Shown here: piece after piece, positions 24,152 through 32,728 of the stretch
Numbering within the stretch: position 1 is the first letter of the stretch
How the letters are laid out: each line of letters begins with the position of its first letter
Assembly (NCBI RefSeq): GCF_014649755.1
Contig: NZ_BMTQ01000001.1
Span: forward strand, 496,001 to 560,000
DNA from: Streptomyces litmocidini
GTDB taxonomy: Bacteria > Actinomycetota > Actinomycetes > Streptomycetales > Streptomycetaceae
Direction of reading: 5' to 3'
DNA length: 64,000 nucleotides
Position numbers and translations under genes: made by a program
The notes under the pieces: model-generated
The model's input: the letters and a program-made list of their open reading frames with translations, nothing else
The model's database searches: none
Told to the model about the DNA's origin: nothing

Positions 24152-25399
24152 TCAGCGCCCTCCGGTGCGGCGGCGGCCCAGGGAGCCGCGGTCGCCCGTG
24201 CGGGCGAGCTGCTTGCCGTGCTGATCGGCCGCCTGGACCAGGCCCAGTTCTCCCGCGAGGGTCCACAGCGCCTGCTTGACGGTCGACTTGGCGTCGAGTT
24301 CGTGGAGGCGGCCGGCGTCGACGACGGCGGAGAGTTCCTTGAAGTTGGCGGGGACGGCGGCGCCCGCGATCCGGGTGCCGGTGATCTTCTGGACGAGGGG
24401 CGGCTGGATCTCGGTGGAGCGGTGGTGGCGGTTGACCACCGTCGTGGTCTCCTCGGCCTTGCGGACCTGGAGCCGTTCCCACATCCGTACGGTCCGTTTG
24501 GCGGCCCGGACCGCGACGACGTCCGGGGTGGTGACGAGGAGCGCGGTGTCGGCCATCTCGATCGCGGCGGCGTTGGCGCTGTCGAGGCGGGAGCCGCAGT
24601 CGAGGACGACGACCTCGTGCCGGCCGCGCAGGGCGCTGACGATCTGGCGGGCGGCGCGGTCGGTGACCTCCTCGCCGCGTTCGCCCTCCGCCGGGGCGAG
24701 CAGCAGGGAGAGGCCGGTCTCGTGGACGTAGACGGCGTCCTGGAGGACGCGGGGCGAGATGTCGGTGATGGTCGCGAGGTCGGCGACGGAGCGCCGGAAC
24801 TGGACGTCGAGGTAGGAGGCGATGTCGCCGCTCTGGAGGTCCATGTCGACGAGGGCGACGCTGCGTCCGGAGGCGCGGGCGGCGAGGGCGAGGTGGACGG
24901 CGGTGACGGTGGTGCCGACGCCGCCCTTGGCGCCGCTGACGGTGACGACGGTGCCGCCGGGGCCGACGATCGGCTCGATGCCGGCGCCGAGGTGGCGGCG
25001 GACGCCGAGGGACCACTGGGCGGCGGCCTGGACGCGGCTGGCGAGTTCCTCGTAGCCGAGGGGGAGGGTGACGAGGCCTCGGGCGCCGGAGTCCATGGCG
25101 GCGGAGAGGAGGACGGGGCCGGCGTCGGCGGTGATGAGGACGACGCCGACGGCGGGGAAGCGGAGGGCGACCTCGCGGACGAGTTCGAGCGCGGGAACGG
25201 GTCCGATCCGCTCGTGGACGAGGACGACCTCGGGGAGTTCGTCGAGGGAGGCGGCGGCGAGGCGCGCGAGGGTGTCGACGAGCTGGGTGGAGTCGGTGAC
25301 CGGCTGGGCGGGTTCGGCGTCGGGGAGCTGGCTGAGCAGCGTACTGACGGACCGGGCCGCCTCGGGGTCGCCGACGGCAGGCAGGATCCTGGTGGTCAT
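24152..25399 (-). CDS. CpaE-like MinD/ParA ATPase (TadZ)
   Basis: A 415-residue protein. Residues 1-130 are an atypical receiver-like domain (VVLITADAGPVLLSAAMDSGA). The rest is a ParA/MinD ATPase with the deviant Walker A VSGAKGGVGTTVTA (about 155-168), a switch region VDMDLQSGD and VVLDCGSRLD. CpaE/TadZ proteins place the Tad machine in the cell. It lies seven bases after cpaB and three before tadE. Both domains are complete. Confidence 0.93.
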   Translation of the reverse strand: MTTRILPAVGDPEAARSVSTLLSQLPDAEPAQPVTDSTQLVDTLARLAAASLDELPEVVLVHERIGPVPALELVREVALRFPAVGVVLITADAGPVLLSAAMDSGARGLVTLPLGYEELASRVQAAAQWSLGVRRHLGAGIEPIVGPGGTVVTVSGAKGGVGTTVTAVHLALAARASGRSVALVDMDLQSGDIASYLDVQFRRSVADLATITDISPRVLQDAVYVHETGLSLLLAPAEGERGEEVTDRAARQIVSALRGRHEVVVLDCGSRLDSANAAAIEMADTALLVTTPDVVAVRAAKRTVRMWERLQVRKAEETTTVVNRHHRSTEIQPPLVQKITGTRIAGAAVPANFKELSAVVDAGRLHELDAKSTVKQALWTLAGELGLVQAADQHGKQLARTGDRGSLGRRRTGGR

Positions 25400-25406
25400 A
25401 CCGGCC

Positions 25407-26114
25407 TCACTTGTCCTTGTCGAGCGTGTAGGTGCGGTCGCCCTTGTCGACCGGGGACCCGGCCGTGGTCGGGGCGACGAGGGCGAGGCGTACGTGCTCG
25501 GCGAAGGACTCGGCGTACGCGACGCGCTGGGTGTCGAGGGTGGAGAGCGCGAAGGTGACGGGGACGGCGGAGGTGGCGCGGTCCGCGCGGTCGGAGCTGT
25601 CGGCGATGGGGGTGAGCTTGCCGATGTCGAGGACGCGGGCGCCGGTCACGATCATCCGGGACTGGTCGGGGTCGCCCTTCTTCTCGCCGGCGAAGGTCGC
25701 GTAGATGTTGACGGTGGCGCCGGGGGTGATCTTGCCAGCGACGCCGGTGGCCGCGTCGATCATGATCGCGATCTCCTGCTCTCCCTGCCGGAGCCGGGGG
25801 CGTTCGACGATCATGTCGGCCTGGAGGAGGGAGCCGGCCTTGAGCGGGGTGACGGCGATCTTGCCCTCGATCTGGCGGAGGTCGGTGACGGCGGTGGAGG
25901 AGAGCCAGCGCTTGGGCATGGAGATCTTCTCGAACTGGTCCGGCCTCAGGGGCTTGTAGGGCTCCACGTCCCTCGTGAGCCGGTACGCCGTGGTCTCCGG
26001 GCCGACCTTGGAGTTCACGTCGCTGATGACGGCGAGGACACCGGCGAAGGCGCCGAGGGCGCACAGGACGGAGAGCAGCAGCAGGATCACGCCGCGGCGC
26101 TGGCGGGAGTTCAT
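25407..26114 (-). CDS. CpaB/RcpC-like SAF domain protein
   Basis: A 235-residue protein with an N-terminal membrane helix (ILLLLSVLCALGAFAGVLAV), then a SAF domain (LTRDVEPYKPLRPDQFEKIS, GKIAVTPLKAGSLLQADMI) and a CpaB-like C-terminal part (GVAGKITPGATVNIYATF). In Gram-negative bacteria CpaB assists the secretin. In this monoderm, where no secretin gene is present, it probably contacts the cell wall side of the pilus. Its ATG overlaps the stop of a 33-codon repeat ORF. Confidence 0.9.
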   Translation of the reverse strand: MNSRQRRGVILLLLSVLCALGAFAGVLAVISDVNSKVGPETTAYRLTRDVEPYKPLRPDQFEKISMPKRWLSSTAVTDLRQIEGKIAVTPLKAGSLLQADMIVERPRLRQGEQEIAIMIDAATGVAGKITPGATVNIYATFAGEKKGDPDQSRMIVTGARVLDIGKLTPIADSSDRADRATSAVPVTFALSTLDTQRVAYAESFAEHVRLALVAPTTAGSPVDKGDRTYTLDKDK

Positions 26115-26212
26115 GGCCGTACTTCCTCGGTCGGAACGGTCGGAGCGGTGGGAGCGGTCGGAGCGGTCGGAGGCGTGGGGCCGGGCGGGGCCGGGCGCGC
26201 GGGGCCGCTCAT
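26111..26212 (-). CDS. Small repeat-built ORF C ahead of cpaB
   Basis: A 33-codon ORF, MSGPARPAPPGPTPP, then APT repeats and EEVRP. It starts with an ATG overlapping the stop of the zinc-ribbon gene and ends with a TGA overlapping the cpaB ATG, both as ATGA. It therefore bridges the two genes exactly. The APT tract comes from a 9-bp tandem repeat. It is either a real micropeptide or, more simply, translated spacer that keeps the ribosomes coupled. Confidence 0.5.
   Translation of the reverse strand: MSGPARPAPPGPTPPTAPTAPTAPTVPTEEVRP
26130..26174 (-). repeat. 9-bp tandem repeat
   Basis: Five consecutive GTCGGAGCG-like units form most of the junction ORF ahead of cpaB and encode Ala-Pro-Thr on the minus strand. 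Confidence 0.8.
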
Positions 26213-27195
26213 GGCAGGGCGGGGCGGGCGGTCCGCGCGCCGGGCCCGAGGGCGTGTCCGCCCTCCCGCGCCCCCGGCCCCAGGGCGCGGGTCCCCGGGT
26301 CGGGCGGTGGCGGGGCGGCCGGGGGCAGCGGGGCGGCGCAGAAGCCGCAGCGGTCGCCGATGAGTTCCATCCCGCACCAGTGGCAGGCCTCGCGGCGTAC
26401 GGAGGAGACGAGCTGGTGGAGGACGGCCGGGTCGGGCAGGTAGGCGGCGAACTCGACGAGCTTGCCGGTGCCCCACCAGCCGGGCGAGGAGGCGGGCAGG
26501 GGCGTTTCGTGCACGGGCCCCGGGATCCGCCACCCGGGCACGAGGGTGGTGAGGGGCCAGTCGGTCTGGAGCTGGCCGCGGGCGAGGAGGAGTTCGGTGG
26601 CGAACTCCGGCCCGGCGAGGGAGTCCCCGCCGGAAGCGGAAGCGGAAGCGGAAGCGGAACGGGAGCCGGATGCGGAACCGGAGCGCGAGCCGAGCCGGAC
26701 GATCTGCGGGGTCGGCCCGGCGAGGACGGCGAAGTGGGCGCCGGGCAGCCAGCCCTTGAGGTGGGCGCCGAGGCTCACGGGGACGCGGTCGAGGCGGGAG
26801 ACGGAGCCGAGGACGGCGCCGGCGTAGATGTAGTGGGCGAGCAGCCGGGCGGCGGAGGCGAGGACTCCGGGGCTGAAGTCGTAGCCGGCGAGCTGTCGCA
26901 GCTGGCGGACGAGGACGGCCGCGCCGAGGGGCGGCAGGTCGGTCCTGACCAGCGCGATCCGGTCGCTCTCCAGGAGGGCGCGGACGGCGCGCAGGCGGTG
27001 TTCGACGGCGGGGGGCGCGGCGGTGGGACAGACGACGACCACGTGTCCGTACCGGGCGAGGAGTTGCTGCACGTCGGCGAGGGAGGCGTCGAGCGAGCGG
27101 GACTCGGGGGGCGGGAGGACGGCGGCCTGCGGGGTCCCGGGGTCGGTCGGCGGCAGCACCAGGTCGGTGCTGGTGACGGCGATCGCTGTCGGCAC
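26209..27195 (-). CDS. Conserved zinc-ribbon protein, first gene of the Tad operon
   Basis: A 328-residue protein with no signal peptide. The N-terminal half has alternating helix/strand segments (LLARYGHVVVVCPTA, IALVRTDLPPL), and a middle region includes VSLGAHLKGWLPGAHFAVLAG. A Ser-Ala repeat linker comes from a 6-bp GGAAGC tract near 26630-26660. A zinc ribbon CHWCGMELIGDRCGFC (CxxC-x7-CxxC) lies near 290, followed by a Pro-rich tail. I do not recognise a family function. The position at the head of the operon suggests a cytoplasmic factor of pilus assembly or its control. The GTG at 27195 has a GGGGGG-type ribosome site. Confidence 0.75.
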   Translation of the reverse strand: MPTAIAVTSTDLVLPPTDPGTPQAAVLPPPESRSLDASLADVQQLLARYGHVVVVCPTAAPPAVEHRLRAVRALLESDRIALVRTDLPPLGAAVLVRQLRQLAGYDFSPGVLASAARLLAHYIYAGAVLGSVSRLDRVPVSLGAHLKGWLPGAHFAVLAGPTPQIVRLGSRSGSASGSRSASASASASGGDSLAGPEFATELLLARGQLQTDWPLTTLVPGWRIPGPVHETPLPASSPGWWGTGKLVEFAAYLPDPAVLHQLVSSVRREACHWCGMELIGDRCGFCAAPLPPAAPPPPDPGTRALGPGAREGGHALGPGARTARPALP

Positions 27196-27590
27196 GTCGG
27201 ACCCCCCGTCCCCTCCGGCCTCCGGTGCCCCGGGGGCCGCGGATCACTTACCGCGTTCGCGGCGTCACCGCAGGGTGCCGCCGTCTCTGCACCTTATCCA
27301 CGTCCCCCGGGGTGGTGAACACACAATCCGCCAAGCCGTTCCCACTAATTTGCGCCCTGACCTCACCCCTTGGGGGCGGGCCCGGTCCCGGCCCCCGGGG
27401 CCGGATCCCCGCCCTTCCCCTCGTCGCGGCCGAACGGCGTTCGCCGCGCGGGGTATTGACAAGGCGATTGGTCTGGACCAACTTGTTCCGACAGCGGTGG
27501 CCGCCGCCGGTACCCCCGTACCCGCACCTCCCCTCCGTACGACGACGTACGGCACCTCCACCTCCCCAACTCCCCCACCGGAGGATGCAC
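27196..27590. other. Divergent control region between the Tad operon and chitinase gene
   Basis: This 395-base gene-free stretch separates the first Tad gene from the chitinase gene. It contains the chitinase promoter with a DasR-like operator near 27456-27484. The Tad-side promoter must lie nearer 27196-27400 but no consensus boxes stand out. Confidence 0.6.
27456..27484 (+). promoter_or_regulatory. Chitinase promoter with DasR-type operator (dre)
   Basis: A consensus -35 TTGACA (27456-27461) is followed at 17 bases by CAACTT (27479-27484). Over the spacer and -10 lies TTGGTCTGGACCAA (27468-27481), close to the DasR site core TGGTCTAGACCA known from Streptomyces chitin-utilisation genes. 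Repression by DasR and release by amino-sugar phosphates is the expected control. Confidence 0.75.
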
Positions 27591-29321
27591 GTGGACCGCA
27601 CCACCACCCGCCCGCACGGACGGCGCCCGCACGGACGCCGTCTGCTCGGCGGAGCGCTCGCGCTCGCCGTCGGCTCCGGGCTCGTCCTCGTCGGCGGAGC
27701 CGGCACCGCACAGGCGGCGGACGTCAACGTCGCCAGGAACGCCGGATTCGAGAACGGCCTCGCCGACTGGTCCTGTTCCGCCGGGAGCGGCGCCGCCGTC
27801 TCCTCGCCGGTCCGCACCGGCGTCGGCGCCCTGCGCGCCACCCCGGCCGGCCTCGACAACGCCATGTGCGTGCAGACCGTGACCGTGAAGCCCAACTCGA
27901 CGTACACGCTGAGCGCCTGGGTCCAGGGCGGCTACGCCTACCTCGGCGCGAACAACACCGGGACCGGCACCGGGAGCGTCTCCACCTGGACGCCCGACAG
28001 CCCCTCCTGGAAGCAGCTCACCACCACCTTCACCACCGGGGCGAGCACCACCTCGGTCGAGATCTACACCCACGGCTGGTACGGCACCTCCCCCTACCTC
28101 GTCGACGACGTGAGCGTCTTCGGGCCCGACGGGGGCGGCGGCCAGGACCCCGCCCCGACCGTCCCGTCCGTCCCGTCCGGTCTCGCCGCCGGCACGGTCA
28201 CCACCGGCTCCGTCGCCCTGAGCTGGGGCGCGGTCTCCGGCGCCACGGGCTACAAGGTGTACCGGGACGGCGCCAACCCGCAGACGGTCAGCGGCACGTC
28301 GACCACGATCACCGGACTCAGCGCCGACACCGCGTACCAGTTCCAGGTCTCCGCGACGAACGCCGCCGGCGAGTCCGCGAAGTCCGCCGCCGTCACGGCC
28401 CGCACCGCCAAGCCCACCGACCCGGGCCCCGGCCCCGCCGTGCCCCAGCACGCCGTCACCGGCTACTGGCAGAACTTCGACAACGGCGCCGCCAAGCAGA
28501 AGCTGCGGGACGTCCAGGCGGCGTACGACATCATCGCCGTCTCCTTCGCGGACTCCACCGCCGTGCCCGGCCAGATCGCCTTCAACCTCGACCCGGCCGT
28601 CGGCTACGCCTCGACCGCCGACTTCAAGGCCGACGTCGCGGCCAAGAAGGCGGCCGGCAAGTCCGTGATCCTCTCCGTCGGCGGCGAGAAGGGCAACGTC
28701 ACCATCAACAGTGACGCCACCGCGACCGCCTTCGCCGACAGCGCGTACGCCCTGATGCAGGAGTACGGCTTCAACGGCATCGACATCGACCTGGAGCACG
28801 GCGTCAACGCCACGTACCTCACCAAGGCGCTGCGCCAGCTCTCCGCCAAGGCGGGCTCCTCCATGGTCCTGACGATGGCCCCGCAGACCATCGACATGCA
28901 GAACACGGGCTCCGAGTACTTCAAGACCGCGCTCGCCGTGAAGGACATCCTCACGGTCGTCAACACCCAGTACTACAACAGCGGTTCCATGCTCGGCTGC
29001 GACGGCAAGGTCTACAGCCAGGGGTCGGTGGACTTCCTCACCGCCCTCGCCTGCATCCAGCTCCAGGGCGGCCTCGCCCCGTCCCAGGTCGGCCTGGGCG
29101 TCCCCGCCTCCACGCGGGGCGCGGGCAGCGGGTACGTCGACCCGCAGGTCGTGAAGAACGCGCTCGACTGCCTGACGAGGGGCACCGGCTGCGGCACCTT
29201 CAAGCCCGCCCAGACCTGGCCGTCGCTGCGCGGCGCCATGACCTGGTCGACCAACTGGGACGCGACGGCCGGCAACGCCTGGTCGAACGCGGTGGGTCCG
29301 CACGTGCACAACCTGCCGTAG
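27591..29321 (+). CDS. Secreted GH18 chitinase with CBM and fibronectin type III domain
   Basis: A 576-residue exported enzyme that hydrolyses chitin. A signal peptide runs to about residue 42 (AQA-AD). A carbohydrate-binding module follows (about 45-178, from NAGFENGLADWSC), then an FnIII domain (about 191-272) and the GH18 barrel (about 287-576). Catalytic motif: FNGIDIDLEH with acid Glu402; the first Asp of DGxDxDxE is Asn, as in some bacterial chitinases. The GTG at 27591 is preferred because GGAGG then lies six bases upstream; an ATG at 27585 would touch it. Release of GlcNAc oligomers fits the DasR-type operator. Confidence 0.95.
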   Translation: MDRTTTRPHGRRPHGRRLLGGALALAVGSGLVLVGGAGTAQAADVNVARNAGFENGLADWSCSAGSGAAVSSPVRTGVGALRATPAGLDNAMCVQTVTVKPNSTYTLSAWVQGGYAYLGANNTGTGTGSVSTWTPDSPSWKQLTTTFTTGASTTSVEIYTHGWYGTSPYLVDDVSVFGPDGGGGQDPAPTVPSVPSGLAAGTVTTGSVALSWGAVSGATGYKVYRDGANPQTVSGTSTTITGLSADTAYQFQVSATNAAGESAKSAAVTARTAKPTDPGPGPAVPQHAVTGYWQNFDNGAAKQKLRDVQAAYDIIAVSFADSTAVPGQIAFNLDPAVGYASTADFKADVAAKKAAGKSVILSVGGEKGNVTINSDATATAFADSAYALMQEYGFNGIDIDLEHGVNATYLTKALRQLSAKAGSSMVLTMAPQTIDMQNTGSEYFKTALAVKDILTVVNTQYYNSGSMLGCDGKVYSQGSVDFLTALACIQLQGGLAPSQVGLGVPASTRGAGSGYVDPQVVKNALDCLTRGTGCGTFKPAQTWPSLRGAMTWSTNWDATAGNAWSNAVGPHVHNLP

Positions 29322-29330
29322 CGGCCCCGG

Positions 29331-29378
29331 GACGACGACGCGGCGCCACCGCTCCCCCGGTGGCGTCGCGTCGTCGTC
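29331..29378. terminator. Long bidirectional terminator
   Basis: A 20-bp stem with one G-T pair (29331-29350 with 29359-29378) and an 8-base loop sits between the convergent chitinase and kinase genes. Confidence 0.9.
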
Positions 29379-30752
29379 TCACGCGGGCAGGTAGTGGCGC
29401 AGCACCGGGTCGAGCAGCCGGATCCACTCGTCGACCCGGGCGGCACGGCGGCCGTCGACCTCGCAGTCGTAGACCGAACCGTCGTAGAGCGTGACGGCGA
29501 CGCGCAGCACCCGGTCGCGCCGGATGCGCTCGTACCGCACGGCGCCGATCTCGCTCCAGAGGAAGTCGGCCTCCTCCCCGAAGAAGTGCAGGGACACGCC
29601 GGCCCCGTCGACGGCGATCCCGGAGTTCCGGTCGACGGCGGTGAAGTCCGGCGCGGGCGGCGGCGGCACGAGGGGCGGCGGCGGAAGGTGGTAGGCGGGG
29701 TGCGGTACGGGAACGGGGTGCGGTACGGGAACGGGGTGCGGTACGGGGGCGGGGACGGCGTCCTGGACACCGGCGCCCGGCGTCACCGGCGCGTGACCGG
29801 GCGGCGGTACGGGGGCGGGGAAGGGCACCGCGTCGGCCGGCGGGCCCTGGGGGGCGAGCACCGGCACCGCGTCGGCGGGTGTCGACGCGGCCACCCGGGG
29901 GTCCGGCACCACGGACGCCAGAGGCGCTCCAGGTGCTCCGGGCGCCACGGGCGGTCCGAACGCCCCGGCCCCGGCCCGCCCCTCCACCAGCTCGTCCATG
30001 AGGGCGTCCGGAGTGGGCCGTTCGGCGGGGTCCTTGGCGAGGCAGCGTCCCACGAGCGACCGCAGCGCCTCCGGTACGGCGCCGAGGTCGGGGGCCTCGT
30101 GCACCGACCGGTACATGAGCCCCATCGGCGTCCCCTCGCCGAAGGGCCGTCCGCCGGCCGCGGCGACGAGGACGGCGCCGAGCGCGAAGACGTCGGCGGC
30201 GCCGGTCACCTCTTCGCCGAGGGCCTGTTCGGGGGCGAGGTAGCCGGGGGTGCCGAAGGCGTTGCCGGTGGCGGTGAGCCGGGTGGACTCCAGGGCGCGG
30301 GCGATCCCGAAGTCGAGGACGCGCGGCCCGTCGGCGGCCATGACGATGTTGCCGGGCTTGAGGTCGCGGTGGACGAGCCCGCAGGCGTGGATCGCCTCCA
30401 GGGCCTCGGCGAGCGCGGCGCCGAGGGAGCGCAGCCGCCGCTCGTCCATGGGGCCTTCGGCGGTGAGGAGTCCGGAGAGGGTGGGCCCCGGGATGTAGGC
30501 GGTGGCGAGCCAGGGGGACTCCGCCTCGGGGTCGGCGTCGACGACCTGCGCGGTGTGGAATCCGCCGACCCGCCGGGCCGCGGCGACCTCGGCGCGGAAG
30601 CGGGCGCGGAAGGACGGGTCGGAGGCGAGTTCCGGCCGCGCGACCTTGACGGCGACGGCGCGTCCGCCGCGCGATCGGGCCAGATAGACGGTGCCCATGC
30701 CGCCTTCGCCTAGCTTGTGCTCGATGACGTATCTACCGATGAGGGTCCCCAC
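29379..30752 (-). CDS. Ser/Thr protein kinase with Pro-rich linker and C-terminal sensor-like domain
   Basis: A 457-residue Hanks-type kinase. The Gly loop is KLGEGGMGTVYLA (about 13-25), ATP Lys36 lies in VAVKVA, the catalytic loop is VHRDLKPGN, DFG is in VLDFGIAR, and the APE-like site is GYLAPEQAL. A Pro/Ala/Val linker (about 270-370) contains PHPVPV repeats. The C-terminal 85 residues (FFGEEADFLWSEIGAVRYE to DPVLRHYL) form a compact domain. No membrane helix or PASTA domain is present, so it is cytosolic. The GTG at 30752 gives the usual kinase start; an ATG at 30778 is possible. Confidence 0.9.
   Translation of the reverse strand: MGTLIGRYVIEHKLGEGGMGTVYLARSRGGRAVAVKVARPELASDPSFRARFRAEVAAARRVGGFHTAQVVDADPEAESPWLATAYIPGPTLSGLLTAEGPMDERRLRSLGAALAEALEAIHACGLVHRDLKPGNIVMAADGPRVLDFGIARALESTRLTATGNAFGTPGYLAPEQALGEEVTGAADVFALGAVLVAAAGGRPFGEGTPMGLMYRSVHEAPDLGAVPEALRSLVGRCLAKDPAERPTPDALMDELVEGRAGAGAFGPPVAPGAPGAPLASVVPDPRVAASTPADAVPVLAPQGPPADAVPFPAPVPPPGHAPVTPGAGVQDAVPAPVPHPVPVPHPVPVPHPAYHLPPPPLVPPPPAPDFTAVDRNSGIAVDGAGVSLHFFGEEADFLWSEIGAVRYERIRRDRVLRVAVTLYDGSVYDCEVDGRRAARVDEWIRLLDPVLRHYLPA
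29700..29753 (-). repeat. 18-bp triple repeat in the kinase linker
   Basis: Three copies of GTGCGGTACGGGAACGGG, the last slightly diverged, encode PHPVPV units of the kinase linker. Confidence 0.8.
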
Positions 30753-30902
30753 GCCGGACAGTATGGCCGAACTCCCCATCTTGACCCGTCCATGACATAG
30801 CCGGACCATGTGCCCCGGACACGCACGCGTCCGGGCCGTCATGCGTCCGGACACCCGCACGGCTCGGTCGCACTCCCCCACACTCCCCACCCAGGAGACA
30901 GC

Positions 30903-32255
30903 ATGCGACGTCCCCTCCGCGGCAGAAGGTCCGCCACCCTCGCGGCCCTCGTGGCGTTCGCCCTCGCGGCGCCCCTCTCCGCGCTCACCACACCCGCCGG
31001 GGCCGACCCGGCGCCGACCGCCGCCCGTATCGCCTCCGGCGCGGAGGAGGTGATCCGGCAGTACGAGATCGCCGGACCCTCCACCGTCGCCGCCCGCACC
31101 GCGCTGGCCGCCACCGGCGTCTCGGTCGACGAGGTCGACGCCCGCTCGGTCGTCGTCAGCGCCAACACCGAACAGCTCGCCCGGCTCAAGGCCCTCGGCT
31201 ACGCGCCGGTCGCCCTGCCCGGCCCGCCCGACCGCTCCACCGCGGCCGACAAGACGGCCGGCCCGCTCGACTTCCCCTCCGCCGACGCGAAGTACCACAC
31301 CTACGCGGAGATGAACGCGGAGATCGACCAGCGCCTCGCCGCCCACCCGTCCATCATGAGCAAGCGGGTCATCGGCAAGACGTACCAGGGCCGCGACATC
31401 GTCGCCATCAAGGTCAGCGACAACGTCGGCACGGACGAGGCCGAGCCCGAGGTCCTCTTCACCCACCACCAGCACGCCCGCGAGCACCTCACCGTCGAGA
31501 TGGCGCTCTACCTGCTGCGCGAACTCGGCGCGGGCTACGGCACCGACGCCCGCATCACGAACATGGTGAACGGCCGCGAGATCTGGATCGTCCCGGACCT
31601 CAACCCGGACGGCGGCGAGTACGACATCGCGAGCGGCTCCTACCGCAGCTGGCGCAAGAACCGGCAGCCCAACGCCAACTCCTCCTACATCGGCACCGAC
31701 CTCAACCGGAACTGGGACTACAAGTGGGGCTGCTGCGGCGGCTCCTCCGGCACCAAGAGCTCCGAGACCTACCGGGGCGCGGCGCCCGAGTCCGCCCCCG
31801 AGGTGAAGGTCGTCGCCGACTTCGTGCGCTCCCGGGTGGTCGGCGGCAAGCAGCAGATCACGGCGGCCATCGACTTCCACACGTACAGCGAACTGGTCCT
31901 CTGGCCCTTCGGCTGGACCACGGCGAACACCACCACCGGCATGACCCAGGACGACCGCGACGCCTTCGCGACCGTCGGCGGCAAGATGGCCGCGAGCAAC
32001 GGCTACACGCCCGAGCAGTCCAGCGACCTGTACATCACGGACGGCTCGATCGACGACTACCTGTGGGGCGCGCACAAGATCTTCGCGTACACCTTCGAGA
32101 TGTACCCGTCGTCGGGCGGCGGCGGCTTCTACCCGCCCGACGAGGTCATCGAACGCGAGACGAGCCGCAACCGCGACGCCGTCCTCCAGCTCCTGGAGAA
32201 CGCGGACTGCATGTACCGCTCGATCGGCAAGCAGGCGCAGTACTGCGCGGCCTGA
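30903..32255 (+). CDS. Secreted M14 zinc carboxypeptidase
   Basis: A 450-residue exported metallopeptidase with a signal peptide (about 1-35), a propeptide-like region with [18 protein letters not shown], and then the M14 domain from about 125. Zinc ligands: THHQHAREH (HxxE) and the later His in [11 protein letters not shown]. Substrate-binding residues lie in [11 protein letters not shown], and the catalytic Glu is in [10 protein letters not shown]. Paired cysteines (CCGG and DCMYRS) suggest an extracellular enzyme. It removes C-terminal residues from peptides during extracellular protein use. The ATG at 30903 has AGGAG. Confidence 0.94.
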   Translation: MRRPLRGRRSATLAALVAFALAAPLSALTTPAGADPAPTAARIASGAEEVIRQYEIAGPSTVAARTALAATGVSVDEVDARSVVVSANTEQLARLKALGYAPVALPGPPDRSTAADKTAGPLDFPSADAKYHTYAEMNAEIDQRLAAHPSIMSKRVIGKTYQGRDIVAIKVSDNVGTDEAEPEVLFTHHQHAREHLTVEMALYLLRELGAGYGTDARITNMVNGREIWIVPDLNPDGGEYDIASGSYRSWRKNRQPNANSSYIGTDLNRNWDYKWGCCGGSSGTKSSETYRGAAPESAPEVKVVADFVRSRVVGGKQQITAAIDFHTYSELVLWPFGWTTANTTTGMTQDDRDAFATVGGKMAASNGYTPEQSSDLYITDGSIDDYLWGAHKIFAYTFEMYPSSGGGGFYPPDEVIERETSRNRDAVLQLLENADCMYRSIGKQAQYCAA

Positions 32256-32271
32256 CGACCCGTGGGCGAAG

Positions 32272-32302
32272 GGGTGCCCCGGCCGGCGGCCGGGGCACCC
32301 CC
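32272..32302. terminator. Bidirectional terminator
   Basis: A perfect 14-bp stem (32272-32285 with 32289-32302) with a 3-base loop serves the carboxypeptidase gene and the convergent RidA-type gene. Confidence 0.9.
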
Positions 32303-32317
32303 GCGTCCGGTCCCGCC

Positions 32318-32728
32318 TCAGTCCAGGACGGCGAGCGCGTCGATCTCGACGAGGAGGCCGGGCGGGAGGCCGACGTAGACCGTGGTGCGGGCGGCGGCGG
32401 GGGCCTTGAGCTCCTGCTCCTCGAAGTACTCGTCGTAGATCTCGTTCATCTCGGCGAAGTGGTCCACGTCGGTGAGGTAGACGCGCATCATCATCACGTC
32501 GTCCCAGCCCGCGCCGCCCTCCTCCAGGACCGCCTTGACGTTGGCGAAGGTCTGCAGGGTCTGCTCGCGCAGGGTCGGTCCCGCGACCGTCGGCGCCCGG
32601 CCCTCGACGGCGGGCAGGAAGCCGACCTGGCCGGCGACCTGGAGGACGTTCCCCTTCCGCACGCCGTGCGAGAACCTCGCGGGCGGGGCGGTGTGGGTGG
32701 CGGGGGTGATCGCGGTCTTCTCGCTCAT
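32318..32728 (-). CDS. RidA/YjgF family deaminase
   Basis: A 136-residue trimeric RidA-fold protein: FSHGVRKGNVLQVAGQVGF, TLQTFANVKAVLEEGGAGWD, and the end RTTVYVGLPPGLLVEIDALAVLD. The RidA arginine aligns with RTT. RidA enzymes hydrolyse reactive imine/enamine products of PLP enzymes. Its gene is last in the kinase-iclR operon, with an ATGA overlap. It probably clears imines made by the divergent D-amino-acid deaminase-like enzyme. Confidence 0.92.
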   Translation of the reverse strand: MSEKTAITPATHTAPPARFSHGVRKGNVLQVAGQVGFLPAVEGRAPTVAGPTLREQTLQTFANVKAVLEEGGAGWDDVMMMRVYLTDVDHFAEMNEIYDEYFEEQELKAPAAARTTVYVGLPPGLLVEIDALAVLD

